From contig CM075675.1 of the NCBI GenBank assembly GCA_037962975.1, positions 25,236,501 through 25,300,500 on the forward strand: DNA of 64,000 nt. Reading direction: 5' to 3'. Below the pieces are notes generated by a model. It saw only the letters and a program-made list of their open reading frames with translations. It did not search any database and was not told the origin of the DNA. This DNA comes from Clitoria ternatea (taxonomy: Eukaryota > Streptophyta > Magnoliopsida > Fabales > Fabaceae). This document shows positions 44,477 through 55,765 of this stretch, one piece after another. Made by a program: the position numbers and the translations under genes. The stretch's first letter is position 1. The number at the start of each line of letters is the position of its first letter.

Positions 44477-47328
44477 ATATCTTCTCCTGTGGTGCTATTC
44501 ACTAACGACCGAAAATATGAAGGCCCTGAGGGGTATGTGTTTGACGGTGACAGGAAGTTAATGTATGTCCGGCGAGGTATTACTATTGAGCAACTGAAAG
44601 AAAAAAATAGTTACTAAGTTAGAACTTGAAAATACAACGGTGATTACGAAGTTAACTAATCGGTTGGTAGTGAATAAAAGGAAAAACAAATTTGATGCTT
44701 TTCAATTAACTGATGATGAGACGATTGATGTTGCATTGAGAATGTTTGAGTTACAATCTGAAATGGTTGCGCTGGAGATATACGTTGATTTAGACCAAGA
44801 TAGAACTTCATTCCAGAACACAGACAGAGGTTTATCACAATGTGTCACATTGACAGGGGGTAAGCGAGCTTTAAACTTTTATTTATAGTTAATATTTGGT
44901 AGTAATATTTTTGTCTGACCTTTGATAAGTGATAATGTAATTAGTTTATCAGACGACGATCTGCCTGATTTTAATGTTGGTGAGGAATATTTGAGTGGTG
45001 ACGAGGTTGAAGCTGATGAGCAAAATATCCCCAACTATAGTGATGCGGATACTGATGTTGAAGGGGACTTTGATTTTGTAGCAGTTCAAACGATGATCGT
45101 TTTACCTGGTGGAGGTGCTCCAACAGGGTCAACGGTGATAGGTCGGTGATATTAAATTTCATTGTGTTTGGTTAGTTCATGCTTTATTTGCAATGTTGAT
45201 AAACGCTGGACGTTAACAGGAAATGTGTGTACACTATTTTGGACATCATCACCGCATTATACCAACATAAATTGGGATCATCCAGACGAGGAAGAAACGC
45301 CGGTTGGGTTAGACAATGAACCTGATTGGCGAATCGATGATGATTTGTATGTTGGACTTCAGTTTGCATCAAAGGCTGAACTACAAACTGCCTTAAAACA
45401 ATACGCCATGAAGAAGCACCAAACGTATATTGTAGGTGAATCTAAATCAACACATTTAATAGTGAAATGCCCAAATGAAGTAGATGGCTGTCCGTGGAGG
45501 ATGAGAGCAATACTATCCAAGAAAACAAAGGCATGCGTGGTTAGTAAATGGGGTGGGAGTCATACTTGTGTCAATGTTGGGTTGTCCCAGGACCATCCGA
45601 AGCTGGATTCTGAGTTCATCTGCTCGTGTATATTAGGTATGTCTATGTTGTGTACGTGTTGTGTATATGTCCAACTTAAACTGTATAGTTGTTGATCATG
45701 TTTGACATATCATATTCAGGGATGGTCAATCAAGACCCATCGGTTTCCATTGCCATGATCCAAGAAAGGATATTAGGTGAATGTGGATTCAAAATCTCAT
45801 ATAGCAAAGCTTGGAAGGCAAAACAAAAGGCTATAGTGCATGCGTTTGGTGATTGGGATGTGTCATACGCTATCTTGCCACAGTGGATGTCTCATATGCT
45901 GCAGGTTGCACAGGTTTAGCATACCACTTGACGACATCTGACTACTACGTTGGGACTCAAGTTGATCCATGATTTCGGACTTTCAAATGAGTGTTTTGGA
46001 CTTTTAAACAATGTGTTGATGCATTTGTATTTTGCAAGCCTATCATCCAAGTGGATGAGACGTTTCTGTATGGAAAATACCGTCATACTTTGTTGATTGC
46101 AACCACACAGGATGGCAACAATAATGTCTTACCCGTTGCATTTGCAATAGTAGAAGGGGAAACGTTACAGGCATGGACGTAGTTTTTGGCCCAGATTAGG
46201 ATTCATGTGACCACAAAAACAGGCATTTGTCTAATATCTGATCAGCACCAAAGCATCAAGTCGGCGGTCTCAAATCCCCAGATTGGTTGGCAACCACCAA
46301 ATGCATGCCATGTTTTCTGCATAAGGCATATTGCTAGTAATTTTAACAAGTTTAAGAACGCTCGACTGAAACAGGAGTTGTTGAGGCTAGGTATTAATCA
46401 ATACACTCCCCAATCTCTGTATAATCTTTTTTTTTGCTTGTCACATACTAATTTTTATGTATGAATTTTTGTAGGGTACACGGCAAATAAGGACATGTTT
46501 GATAGAAAGTTAATTAAATTTCGGGAGGAGGGACGAGAGATTGCGGCGTGGATAGATGGAATCCCTAAACAACAACGGAGTCTGGCATATGATGAGGGTG
46601 GGAGAAGATTCGGTCATATGACAACCAATCTTTCTGAGTGTGTAAACAAAGTCCTAAAAGGTGCGCGCAACATTCCATTACAATATTGGTGAAGTGCACT
46701 TATGCCTGGATGGTTGAATACTTTGTGCGTCGTGGTACGCGTGCCAGATCTGAATTTGGGGAGGGGATGAGGTACACAAAAAAAGTTATGGAAGAAATTA
46801 GGAAAAATCAAGCCACTACTTGCAGCCACCAGGTTACACGTTATGATGTGCATGGGAAGCGGTTTGAAGTTGAGGAAAGGTTTGACCCAATCACACAACG
46901 TGGGGGGAAAAAAATACACGGTCACATTGTCATCTAATCCATGTTGTACCTGTGGTAGATTGAAGGCGTATCAATTTTCGTGTTCACACTTAATTGCAGC
47001 GTGTCAGGTTGTGAGCCTAGACTACTTTCAATTCATTCATCCGGCATACACCCAAGAAAATGTCATGAAGGCGTACTCTGGTCAGTGGTATCCAATGGGT
47101 AATGACGACGACCTACCTCCGAATGATGATGTGTGGATGTTAATCCCTGACCCATTGAGGGTGCGTGGAAAAGGACGTCCCAAATCCAGTCATATTCGCA
47201 ATGAAATGGATTAGGTGGAATCTCAATCACACAGCGTTAGATGCCAACGCTGTAAACAGATTGGCCATAACACTCGTCAATGTCCTCTTCCTTCGCTAGC
47301 CACAAGTAGTCAGTCCCAAGGTCAATAG
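44477..47328 (+). pseudogene. MULE transposase, left arm
   Basis: Pieces in order: N-terminal region (GPEGYVFDGDRKLMYVRRG), MuDR-type DNA-binding region (VGLQFASKAELQTALKQYAM... CPWRM, near 45340-45600), MULE catalytic domain with PIIQVDETFLYGKYRHTL (first D, 46058), LISDQHQS (second D) and NLSECVNKVLKGAR (E), SWIM zinc finger (CTCGRLKAYQFSCSH, near 46945) and CCHC knuckle (CQRCKQIGHNTRQC) ending at TAG 47328. Breaks: the start codon is ATA (44477), an extra A in the run at 44604-44610, a TAG at 46180-46182 (TGG expected), frameshifts near 45915 and 46690, and a one-base gain in the G/A run near 46905. DDE transposases of this class cut the element ends. Confidence 0.9.
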
Positions 47329-47486
47329 TGTGTAACTATACAAGTGCACAATGACAGTGAAATGCATGACTTTTAACTTACTATTACATTTGCATACAAT
47401 AATATTTAAATTCCACACTATAATATTACAATAAATTGACAAAAAATTATAATATTACAATTAACAAACAACGGTCAACCCAACAT

Positions 47487-48747
47487 CTATCGATGACGTC
47501 CTTTGTTAGGGTGGGGGGATAAAATACATGGCCTGGTCCAATCTCTGGCGTTCCTATGTGGATTCCTTCGTTGTTCTCCATCCCCTCCTTGTTGGTCCTC
47601 TTCTGCATCCTCAGAGACCGCCAAGTTTACTGTTCTAGCAGCACTATAGAGATCCAACCCTAAATCCAAAGCAGATCCTAAATCACGCGAGGTTCCGTCA
47701 CCTCTATGCGTCACCAACGGTGTGTTAGGTGTTAATAAGTCATTTACAAATCTCGTCGGTGAATCATTTGGTGAAAGAGCATATTCATTGGCCCCTGTAT
47801 ACCCTGCAAAGCCGCTTCCCCCACCAAACCCTGCAAAGCCACTTCCACCTGCATACCCTGCGAAGCCGCTGGGTCTTGTATACCCTGCAAAGCCACTTCC
47901 CCCGCCATATCCACTGCCCCCAGCTTGCCCAAAGTAAGGATCCACATGAGGGGTATAATATGGTTGCTCCTCTCCCAAACCCTGAGATGGCCACTCATAC
48001 GTTGCACCGCCCCTAGCCTCTGACTGAGTTTGGGTTGGAACATAATACATGCCAGGTTCACGAGGAGGCATGCCCGGTAGGGTGTAAACTTTATGATCTT
48101 CTTGTGTCCTTCCTATTGGAATACCTTGTCGCTCATTTCTGTTGCCAGGCATGTTAATCTGAAAGGGTTGATTTGGCGAATCATATGCACATAGAATCGT
48201 AGGACGCGCAGCATCCAAGACTCTACCTGATTCAGACCATATTTGCATGACATTCTACGACTGCTGCTGGATTTACTCAAACACTTGTACAGGCGGGTTG
48301 TTCCGTAGCAAGATAGTGGATGGTCTCAACTACATCCACCTACATTAGTTAAAACACACTGTCAGAAAATTGATTGAAAACTGTTATAGAAAAACATAAC
48401 CTCATATGCACATGGAATGAACTTACCGCACGACCAAACACAACAAACTTTCTTGTGATCCATCTACGCGTATGCGTCTGGTACCAATGCATGTACTCAG
48501 AATTAACACTCATAATGCACTCCATGGGAGGGTTTGTGCATACAAACTGAAGTCGGTTTTCCCACATGCTAACCAACGGTTCATACATCTGTGCCCAGTC
48601 CTCACCAGCCTTCCCTCTTTGTGTAATTCCGTGAAGATCATCCGGCTGATGAGGAGCCGATGGAATATGTTGTTGCATCTCGAACTGCCTCATCACCCGG
48701 TCTGGCTGATGCCACTTAACAATGTTAGTACACAACAATGGTACCAC
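47487..48747 (-). pseudogene. Plant-mobile-domain (PMD) gene C-terminal part, left arm
   Basis: Minus strand: the first exon (48747 to about 48430) reads WHQPDRVMRQFEMQQHIPSA and WAQMYEPLVSMWENRL, the C-terminal part of the PMD (PF10536, MAIN/aminotransferase-like) domain. After an intron (about 48430-48345) the rest runs 48344-47487 with in-frame stops near 48263-48290, then an open frame from Met 48248. The tail has Gly-rich tandem units (GGSGFAGY) and ends GRHR. The PMD N-terminus is missing because the palindrome centre lies there. MAIN-type proteins act in gene silencing and genome stability; the role of transposon copies is unknown. It converges on the transposase gene, 158 bases apart. 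Confidence 0.82.
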
Positions 48748-48829
48748 CAGGTGGTACTAACAATGTTAGTACACAACAATGGTACCATCTTGGAGAGCGG
48801 TGGTACCATTGTTGTGTACTAACATTGTT
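48718..48829. repeat. Palindrome centre with three copies of a 29-base unit
   Basis: A 29-base unit beginning AACAATGTTAGTACAC occurs at 48718-48746, again at 48759-48787 and inverted at 48801-48829. All three match exactly on inspection. The two direct copies are separated by 12 bases, and GTACCACCAGGTGGTAC (48741-48757) is itself a palindrome. The inverted pair is separated by 13 bases (48788-48800). Outside it the two arms continue as inverted copies of each other. Confidence 0.93.
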
Positions 48830-50070
48830 GAGTGGCATCAGCCAGACCGGGTGATGAGGCAGTTTGGGATGCAACAACATATTCCGTCCGCTCCTCGTCA
48901 GCTGGATGATCTTCACGGAATTACACAAAGAGGGAAGGCTGGTGAGGACTGGGCACAGATGTATGAACCGTTGGTTAGCATATGGGAAAACCGACTTCAG
49001 TTTGTATGCACAAACCCTCCCATGGAGGGTATTATGAGCGTTAATTTTGAGTACATCCATTGGTACCAGACGCATACGCGTAGATGGATCACAAGAAAGT
49101 TTGTTGTGTTTGGTCGTGCGGTAAGTTCATTCCATGTGCATATGAGGTTATGTTTTTCTATAACAGTTTTCAATCAATTTTCTGACAGTGTGTTTTGACT
49201 AATGTAGGTGGATGTAGTTGAGACCATCCACTATCCTGCTACGGAAGATGTCCATGGATCCCGCCTGCACAAGTGTTTAAGAAAATCCGGTAGCAGTCGC
49301 AGAATGTCATGCAAATATGGTCTGAATTGGGTAGAGTCTTGGAAGCTGCGCGTCCTGTGATTCCATGTGCATATGATCCGCCAAATCAACCCTTTCAGAT
49401 TAACATGCCTGGCAATAGAAATGAGCGACAAGGTATTCCAATGGGAAGGACACAAGAAGATCACCAAGTTTACACCCTACTGGGCATGCCTCCTCGTGAA
49501 CTTGGCATGTATTATGTTCCAACCCAAACTCAGTCAGAGGCTAGGGGCGGTGCAACGTATGAGTGGCCATCTCAGGGTTTGGGAGAGGAGCAACCGTATT
49601 ATACCCCTCAGGTGGATCCTTACTTTGGGCAAGCTGGGGGCAGTGGATATAGCGGGGGAAGTGGCTTTACAGGGTATACAGAAGCCAGCGGCTTCGCAGG
49701 GTATGCAGGTGGAAGTGGCTTTGCGGGGTTTGGTGGGGGAAGCGGCTTTGTAGGGTATACAGGGGCCAGTGGATATGCTATTTCACCAAATGATTCACCG
49801 ACGAGATTTGTAAATGACTTATTAACACCTAACACACCGTTGGTGACGCATAGAGGTGACGGAACCTCACGTGATTTAGGACCTGGTTTGGATTTAGGGT
49901 TGGATCTCTATAGTGCTGCTAGCACAGTAAACTTGGTGGCCTCTGAGGATGCAGAAGAGGACCAACAAGGAAGGGATGGAGAACAACGAAGGAATCCACA
50001 TAGGAACGCCAGAGATTGGACCAGGCCATGTATTTTATCCCCCCACCCTAACCAAGGACGTCATCGATAG
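48801..50070 (+). pseudogene. Plant-mobile-domain (PMD) gene C-terminal part, right arm
   Basis: Inverted copy of the left-arm PMD gene. Exon one runs through WHQPDRVMRQFGMQQHIPSA and WENRLQFVC to GTAAGT near 49122. The second exon begins near 49208 (VDVVETIHY), has a stop near 49286, then is open from Met 49309 to TAG 50070 (253 codons). The tail has GGSGF(A/T)GYT repeats. An apparent ATG at 48779 is an artefact of reading through the palindrome loop. Differences from the left copy are scattered substitutions and a 14-base stretch near 49246-49260 (ATGTCCATGGATCC) absent from the left copy. Confidence 0.82.
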
Positions 50071-50228
50071 ATGTCGGGTTGACTGTTGTTTGTTAATTGT
50101 AATATTATAATTTTTTGTCAGTTTATTGTAATATTATGGTGTGGAATTTAAATATTATTGTATGCAAATGTAATAGTAAGTTAAAAATCATGCATTTCAC
50201 TGTCATTGTGCACTTGCATAGTTACACA

Positions 50229-52703
50229 CTATTGACCTTGGGACTGACTACTTGTGGCTAGCGAAGGAAGAGGACATTGATGCGTGTTATGGCCAATCTG
50301 TTTACAGCGTTGGCATCTAACGCTGTATGATTGAGATTCCACCCAATCCATTTCATTGTGAATATGACTGGATTTGGGACGTCCTTTTCCACGCACCCTC
50401 AATGGGTCAGGGATTAACATCCACACATCATCATTCGGAGGTAGGTCGTCGTCATTACCCATTGGATACCACTGACCAGAGTAAGCCTTCATGACACTTT
50501 CATGGGTGTATGCGGGATGAATGAATTGAAAGTAGTCTAGGCTCACAACCTGACACGCTGCAATTAAGTGTGAACACGGAAATTGATACGCCTTCAATTT
50601 ACCACAGGTACAACATGAATTAGATGACAATGTGACCGTGTATTTTTTCCCCCCACGTTGTGTGATTGGGTCAAACCTTTCCTCAACTTCAAACCACTTC
50701 CCATGCACATCATAACGTGTAACCTGGTGGCTGCAAGCAGTGGCTTGATTTTTCCCAATTTCTTCCATAACTTTTTTTGTGTACCTCATCCCCTCCCCAA
50801 ATTCAGATCTGGCACGCGTACCACGACGCACAAAGTATTCAACCATCCGGGCATAAGTGCACTACACCAATGTTGTAATGGGCATGTTGCGCACACCTTT
50901 TAGGACTTTGTTTACACACTCAGAAAGATTGGTTGTCATATGACCGAATCTTCTCCCACCCTCATCATATGCCAGACTCCATTGTTGTTTAGGGATTTCA
51001 TCTATCCACACCGCAATCTCTCGTCCCCTCCTCCCGAAATTTAATTAACTGTCTATCAAACATGTCCTTATTTGCCGTGTACCCTACAAAAATTCATACA
51101 TAAAAATTAACACTTGGATGATAGGCTTACAAAATACAAATGCATTAACACATTGTTTGAAAGTCCAAAACACTCATTTGAAAGTCCAAAATCGTGGATG
51201 AACTTGAGTCCCAACATAGTAGTCAAATGTCGTCAAGTGGTATGCTGAACCTGGTGCAACCTGCAGCATATGAGACATCCACCATGGCAAGATAACGTAT
51301 GACCCATCCCAATCACCAAACGCACGCACTATAGCCTTTTGTTTTGCCTTCCAAGCTTTGCTATATGAGATTTTGAATCCACATTCACCTAATATCCTTT
51401 CTTGGATCATGGCAATGGAAACTGACAGGTCTTGATTGACCATCCCTGAATATGATATGTCAAACATGATCAACAACTATACAGTTTAAGTTGTACATAT
51501 ACACAACACGTACATAACATGGACATACCTAATATACACGAGCAGATGAACTCAGAATCCAGCTTCGAATGGTCCTGGGACAACCCAACATTGACACAAG
51601 TGTGACATTGACACAAGTGTGACTCCCACCCCATTTGCTAACCACCCATGCCTTTGTTTTCTTGGATAGTATTACTCTCATCCTCCACGGACAGCCATCT
51701 ACTTCATTTGGGCATTTCACTATTAAATGTGTTGATTTAGATTCACCTACAATATACTTTGGTGCTTCTTCATGGCGTATTGTTTTAAGGCAGTTTGTAG
51801 TTCAGCCTTTGATGCAAACTGAAGTCCAACATACAAATCATCACCGATTCACCAATCAGGTTCATTGTCTAACCCAACCGGCATTTCTTCCTTGTCTGGA
51901 TGATCCCAATTTATGTTGGTATAATGCGGTGATGATGTCCAAAATGGTGTACACACATTTTCTGTTAACGTCCAGCGTTTATCAACATTCCAAATAAAGC
52001 ATGAACTAACCAAACACAATGAAATTTAATATCACTGACCTGTCACCATTGACACTGTTGGAGCACCTCCACCAGGTAAAAGGGTCATCGTTTGAACTGC
52101 TACGGAATCAAAGTCCACTTCAACATCAGTATCCACATCACTATAGTTGGGGATATTTTGCTCATCAGCTTCAACCTCGTCACCACTCAAATATTCCTCA
52201 TCAACATTAAAATTAGGCAGATCGTCGTCTGATAAACTCATTACATTATCACCTATCAAAGGTCAGACAAAAATATTACTACCAAATATTAACTATAAAT
52301 AAAAGTTTAAAGCCCGTTTACCCCCTGTCAATGTGACACATTGTGATAAACCTCCGTCTGTGTTCCAGAATAAACTTCTATCTCGGTCTAAATCAACATA
52401 TATCTCCAGCGTAACCATCTCAGATTGTAACACAAACATTCTCAATACAACATCAATCGTCTCATCATCAGTTAATTGAAAAGCATCAAATTTGTTTTTC
52501 CTTTTATTCACTACCAACCGACTAGTTAACTTCGTAATCACTGTTGTATTTTCAAGTTCTAACTTAGTAACTATTTTTCCTTTCAGTTGCTCAATAGTAA
52601 TACCTCGCCGGACATACATTAACTTCCTGTCACCGTCAAACACATACCCCTCAGGGCCTTCATATTTTCAGCCGTTAGTGAATAGCACCACAGGAGAAGA
52701 CAT
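50229..52703 (-). pseudogene. MULE transposase, right arm, catalytic core deleted
   Basis: Minus strand, start ATG 52703-52701 intact (MSSPVV). Codon 12 is TGA (52670-52668) where the left arm reads CGA. The MuDR-type region (about 51840-51560) is present. At about 51111 the sequence jumps from PIIQV straight to the stretch before GYTANKDM. About 394 bases equivalent to 46054-46447 are missing, which removes the first two catalytic aspartates. The C-terminal part (50846-50229) with SWIM finger (CTCGKLKAYQFPCSH) and knuckle (CQRCKQIGHNTHQC) is one clean frame, unlike in the left arm. Confidence 0.9.
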
Positions 52704-53339
52704 TTTTACAGTCCTTAAATAAATACATTATCAAACTCATTAACCAGTAACAACATAAAATTAATTGAACAAAAATTGTTTTCCCAATACTTATTTGACA
52801 TAATTTCTCATATTGTATCATTAAACTTACTATTAGTTCCTATTAGAAATGTCAAAATAATTAACCAGTAATGAAACAATGAAACTTAATACTTACCTAT
52901 ATAACAAATCTGAACAAGCAATCACTGAACAACAAGATGCAACACCGACGAAAGGAAAGGAGAAGATGTTCACTGTATGAACTCGGAAGAAGGAGGATAC
53001 GAATTTTAATTTAATTCGTGAAGAACTCGATGAATGATGGTGAGGGGAATGAAAAAATAAATAAGCTTAAATTCGTCTTCTACTAAGACGAATTTTATTA
53101 AATTCGTCTTTCAACATGCCGGAACCATAGACCTGCAAATTTGTCCTTTGCCTGTAGATTTCGTCTCTTCAAGAGACGATTTTGGTCTTCAATTTCGTCC
53201 TCCAAGGAGACGAAATCTTCACCTGCTGCCACACCTGCAAATTCGTCTTTCAACGTAATGAATACCAGCCAATTTCGTCTCCTGAGTAGCCGAATATAGT
53301 ATTTCGTCTGATGCCCAACCGAATTCAAAAGTTGACGAG

Positions 53340-53431
53340 ATAGAAACAGCCCCAGACCAAAAAATATTTCTGTTCCCGCCTCTGTTTTTAATTTTTTAAA
53401 AAAACAACCCTAAATGGGTCAAAAACCCCAA
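53340..53431 (-). repeat. Internal copy of the MULE TIR at the end of the right arm
   Basis: Inverse of 43737-43840 with few changes, ending GGGTCAAAAACCCC. It has no matching target duplication of its own. AT-rich sequence (53432-53645) follows. Confidence 0.85.
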
Positions 53432-54136
53432 CAATATTAAAAAAAAATTATTTTCATATAAACAACAAATATTCATCAACAACTATAAACAAAATATAAT
53501 ACTACACTATAAACAACATATATTACTGAAACACTATCAATAAACTACACTAAAAATATATTTTAATAAACATACCACTAACAACATAAAACAAATCACT
53601 ATCAACATAAATAATTTTTAAAATAAATTAATTTAATATTAAACATACCTTAATTAAGGGGACACAAATGCTTCCTCTCCCTTTCAAATAGACCACCCAC
53701 GCCTGGAACTGCCTAAGCACAAAGGAAGAAAGTGAAAGTTTTTGCCTGAATTATGACTGAGAACTCCCCCGCTGGACCACCTTTAAAGTCCCACAATTTC
53801 GTCCTTCAACCCAACGATTTTCGGGTCTCGGCTCTGGTCCCTGACAGGCACGAATTCATGCAGGAATTCGTCCTTCAACAAACCGAATTCCCAAGCCTGT
53901 TCCCCTGCTCCCTGACAGTCCAATTTCGTCTGTTGGACCAACGAATTGACAGGAATTCGTCCCATCATGACCCGGTTTCGCTGCCCCTACCAATTTCGTC
54001 CCTTGCATCAACGAATTCTACCAGTAATTCGTCTCATTATGAACTGGTTTCTCTGCATGCTTGACACGTGTCAAGCATGCAAAAATTCGTCTTCTCTGAA
54101 TGCGAAATTAAAAGAGGGCCCAACATTTACCATTTT
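53432..54136. repeat. AT-rich spacer and distinct right subterminal region of the MULE
   Basis: 53432-53645 is A/T-rich with ATAAACAACATAT-type repeats. 53650-54136 holds AATTCGTC/GACGAATT repeats arranged differently from the palindrome arms, so this is the original right end of the element and not a third arm copy. Confidence 0.65.
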
Positions 54137-54232
54137 GACAAGACAGAAACAACCCCAGACCAAAAAATATTTCTGTACCCACCCCCTATTTCTAATTTTT
54201 TTTAAAAATAACCATAAATGGGTCAAAAATCC
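54137..54232 (-). repeat. MULE right terminal inverted repeat
   Basis: CCAGACCAAAAAATATTTCTG to TGGGTCAAAAATCC, inverse of the left TIR. Target duplication TTGTAAAATC follows at 54233-54242. Confidence 0.88.
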
Positions 54233-54412
54233 TTGTAAAATCCAATGACCAAGTGGAAGCATAAGCCAATCGGTTGAAAAACCTAAATTTCCTTCTGGCT
54301 TAGGCCTTCATACTGAAGTACTGATTCATTTTAAAGTCATAGATAGTAAAGTACTTCAACAACATGGATGTCAAGAACTGATAAATGTTGGAAGGCTTTA
54401 ACATGATTAATC

Positions 54413-54665
54413 TAGTCTAGTCAATGTCTATGAAGCAGGAACACCTCTTGATTTTGACATGTCCTGTGTTGAACAAGTTTCAAACGCTGACACTTATTCA
54501 ACATGTGCCAAACATTTTTAACTGCTCATTTAACGGTTTAAACTCTTGAGTTGGACGGTTTAATTCTTTTGTATAACTACACTTCAAATAAATAAACACA
54601 CATCCATATTATTAAAAGTAAATTTATTTTTAATCTTTTTATAAAATTAAAAACTTATAATACAA
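54413..54665. repeat. Dispersed repeat, copy of the intron-3 repeat at 36078-36365
   Basis: AGTCAATGTCTATGAAGCAGG through CAAATAAATAAACACACATCC, in the same orientation as the intron-3 copy. Confidence 0.7.
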
Positions 54666-54672
54666 AAAAAAG

Positions 54673-54826
54673 CATGTCTCCACACATGTTTAGAACGGAA
54701 GAACCCACAATTGTTAACATTATAGAAAAACATATCTCCACACGTGTTTGGAACGGAAGAACCCATAATTGTTAACACTATAGAAAAATATATCTTCACA
54801 CATGTTTGGAACGGAAGACCTTACTG
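54673..54826. repeat. 58-bp tandem repeat, about 2.6 copies
   Basis: Units start at 54673, 54731 and 54789, each containing CTCCACACATGTTTGGAACG or a variant. The third unit is partial. Confidence 0.9.
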
Positions 54827-54863
54827 TGTACTAAGGATTAGGAAAGCAGTCTGCCTGAGAAGT

Positions 54864-55765
54864 GACTAAATACCGCATTTATAAAAGGCTAGTTTTTATC
54901 ACTTTGCAAAGGTTGCACATTTGCTAATATCTGCAGAGTTTATTACTGTAATGGTGGAGAGATGGAGACCAGAAACACATACGTTCCATCTTCCTATTGG
55001 AGAGTGCACAATTAATTTACAGGACATTGCTATCTTGCTTGGACTTAACATTAATGGAATTACAGTAGTGGCGTTATCCGGTTCACGTGATTGGCTAAAG
55101 TATGTAGATCTACAATTAGGCAAGCGCCCCCTACAATGCATTACATGACCAAAGTCTTAGGATGTCATGACTACAAAAGAATTTTTGAGACATTGAAGAG
55201 CATCTTGATGATGGGATGATGATTGAAAGATTTGCCCAGGCTTATGTTTTGCATTTGATTGATGGATGTATCTTTATCGACCAATCATATAGCAGGGTCT
55301 CTCCCAGATACCTACAAATGCTTGAGAATCTTGAGCTATGTGGTGGTTATGCCTAAGGAGCATCTGCCCTTGGATACCTATACAGACAGCTTTGTACAAC
55401 CACAAACTACACACAGAAGGATATTTGTGGATTGACAATGTTGGTGGAGGTGTGGGCTTGAGAGCGTATACGACACCTTGCCCCGACCAATCTCAGTGTA
55501 ATAGCCTTTACAGGGTAGATGGATACACCCAACAGGTGACAAGTATACTATGTATGATTTGGGATACTACATGGCATAATTAGACAAGTTGATGAAGAAT
55601 CGGGTAAATGGTATTGATTTTTAATATGTGTATCATGTTTAATTTATAATTAATAGATGCATGTTTTGTAACTTAATTCTTTATTGTCTTGTAGTTCATA
55701 TGGCAACCGTATACTAGGTAGGCAATGGATGACCTTCCAAAAAGTTGCTTACGTGGCCAGGGCGG
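54864..55765 (+). pseudogene. Plant-mobile-domain gene, N-terminal half, interrupted by an LTR
   Basis: ASFYHFAKVAHLLISAEFIT, then MVERWRPETHTFHLPIGECT and LQDIAILLGLNING form the classical PMD N-terminus. After a stop at 55146 and frame changes, further pieces appear near 55375-55480 (YRQLCTTTNYTQKDICG, LVEVWA; family: LYRALC...GxxxLLQxWAWER) and 55695-55760 (WQPYT, DLPKSCLRG). It breaks at 55765 where an LTR begins. This is a different copy from the PMD genes of the MULE, which lack this half. Confidence 0.75.

Larger units (their letters stand above)
43737..54232. mobile_element. Composite Mutator-like element (MULE) containing a giant palindrome
   Basis: A 10,496-base unit beginning GGGTTTTTGACCCATTTA and ending in its inverse (TAAATGGGTCAAAAATCC), with about 100 bases of TIR similarity and a 10-bp target duplication outside. 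Inside, 43737-48787 and 48801-53431 are inverted copies. Each has TIR, subterminal GACGAATTT repeats, a transposase gene reading inward, then a plant-mobile-domain gene reading outward. The right arm ends at an internal copy of the TIR (53340-53431). A distinct right-end segment follows (53650-54232). The duplication implies the whole structure moved, or formed after a single insertion, as one unit. Confidence 0.88.

Noticed and set aside
47722..48016. Proline-rich frames (PAKPLPP repeats) on the plus strand, and 49620-49835 on the minus strand
   Set aside because: Antisense shadows of the Gly-rich PMD tail, present in both palindrome arms.
48779..48800. ATG 48779 as start of the right-arm PMD gene
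   Set aside because: These codons come from the left arm and loop; true PMD homology begins after 48801 and the natural N-terminus is missing.
48472..49075. Antisense frames of about 116 codons near the palindrome centre
   Set aside because: Opposite strand of the PMD exon; the pair exists only because the region is palindromic.
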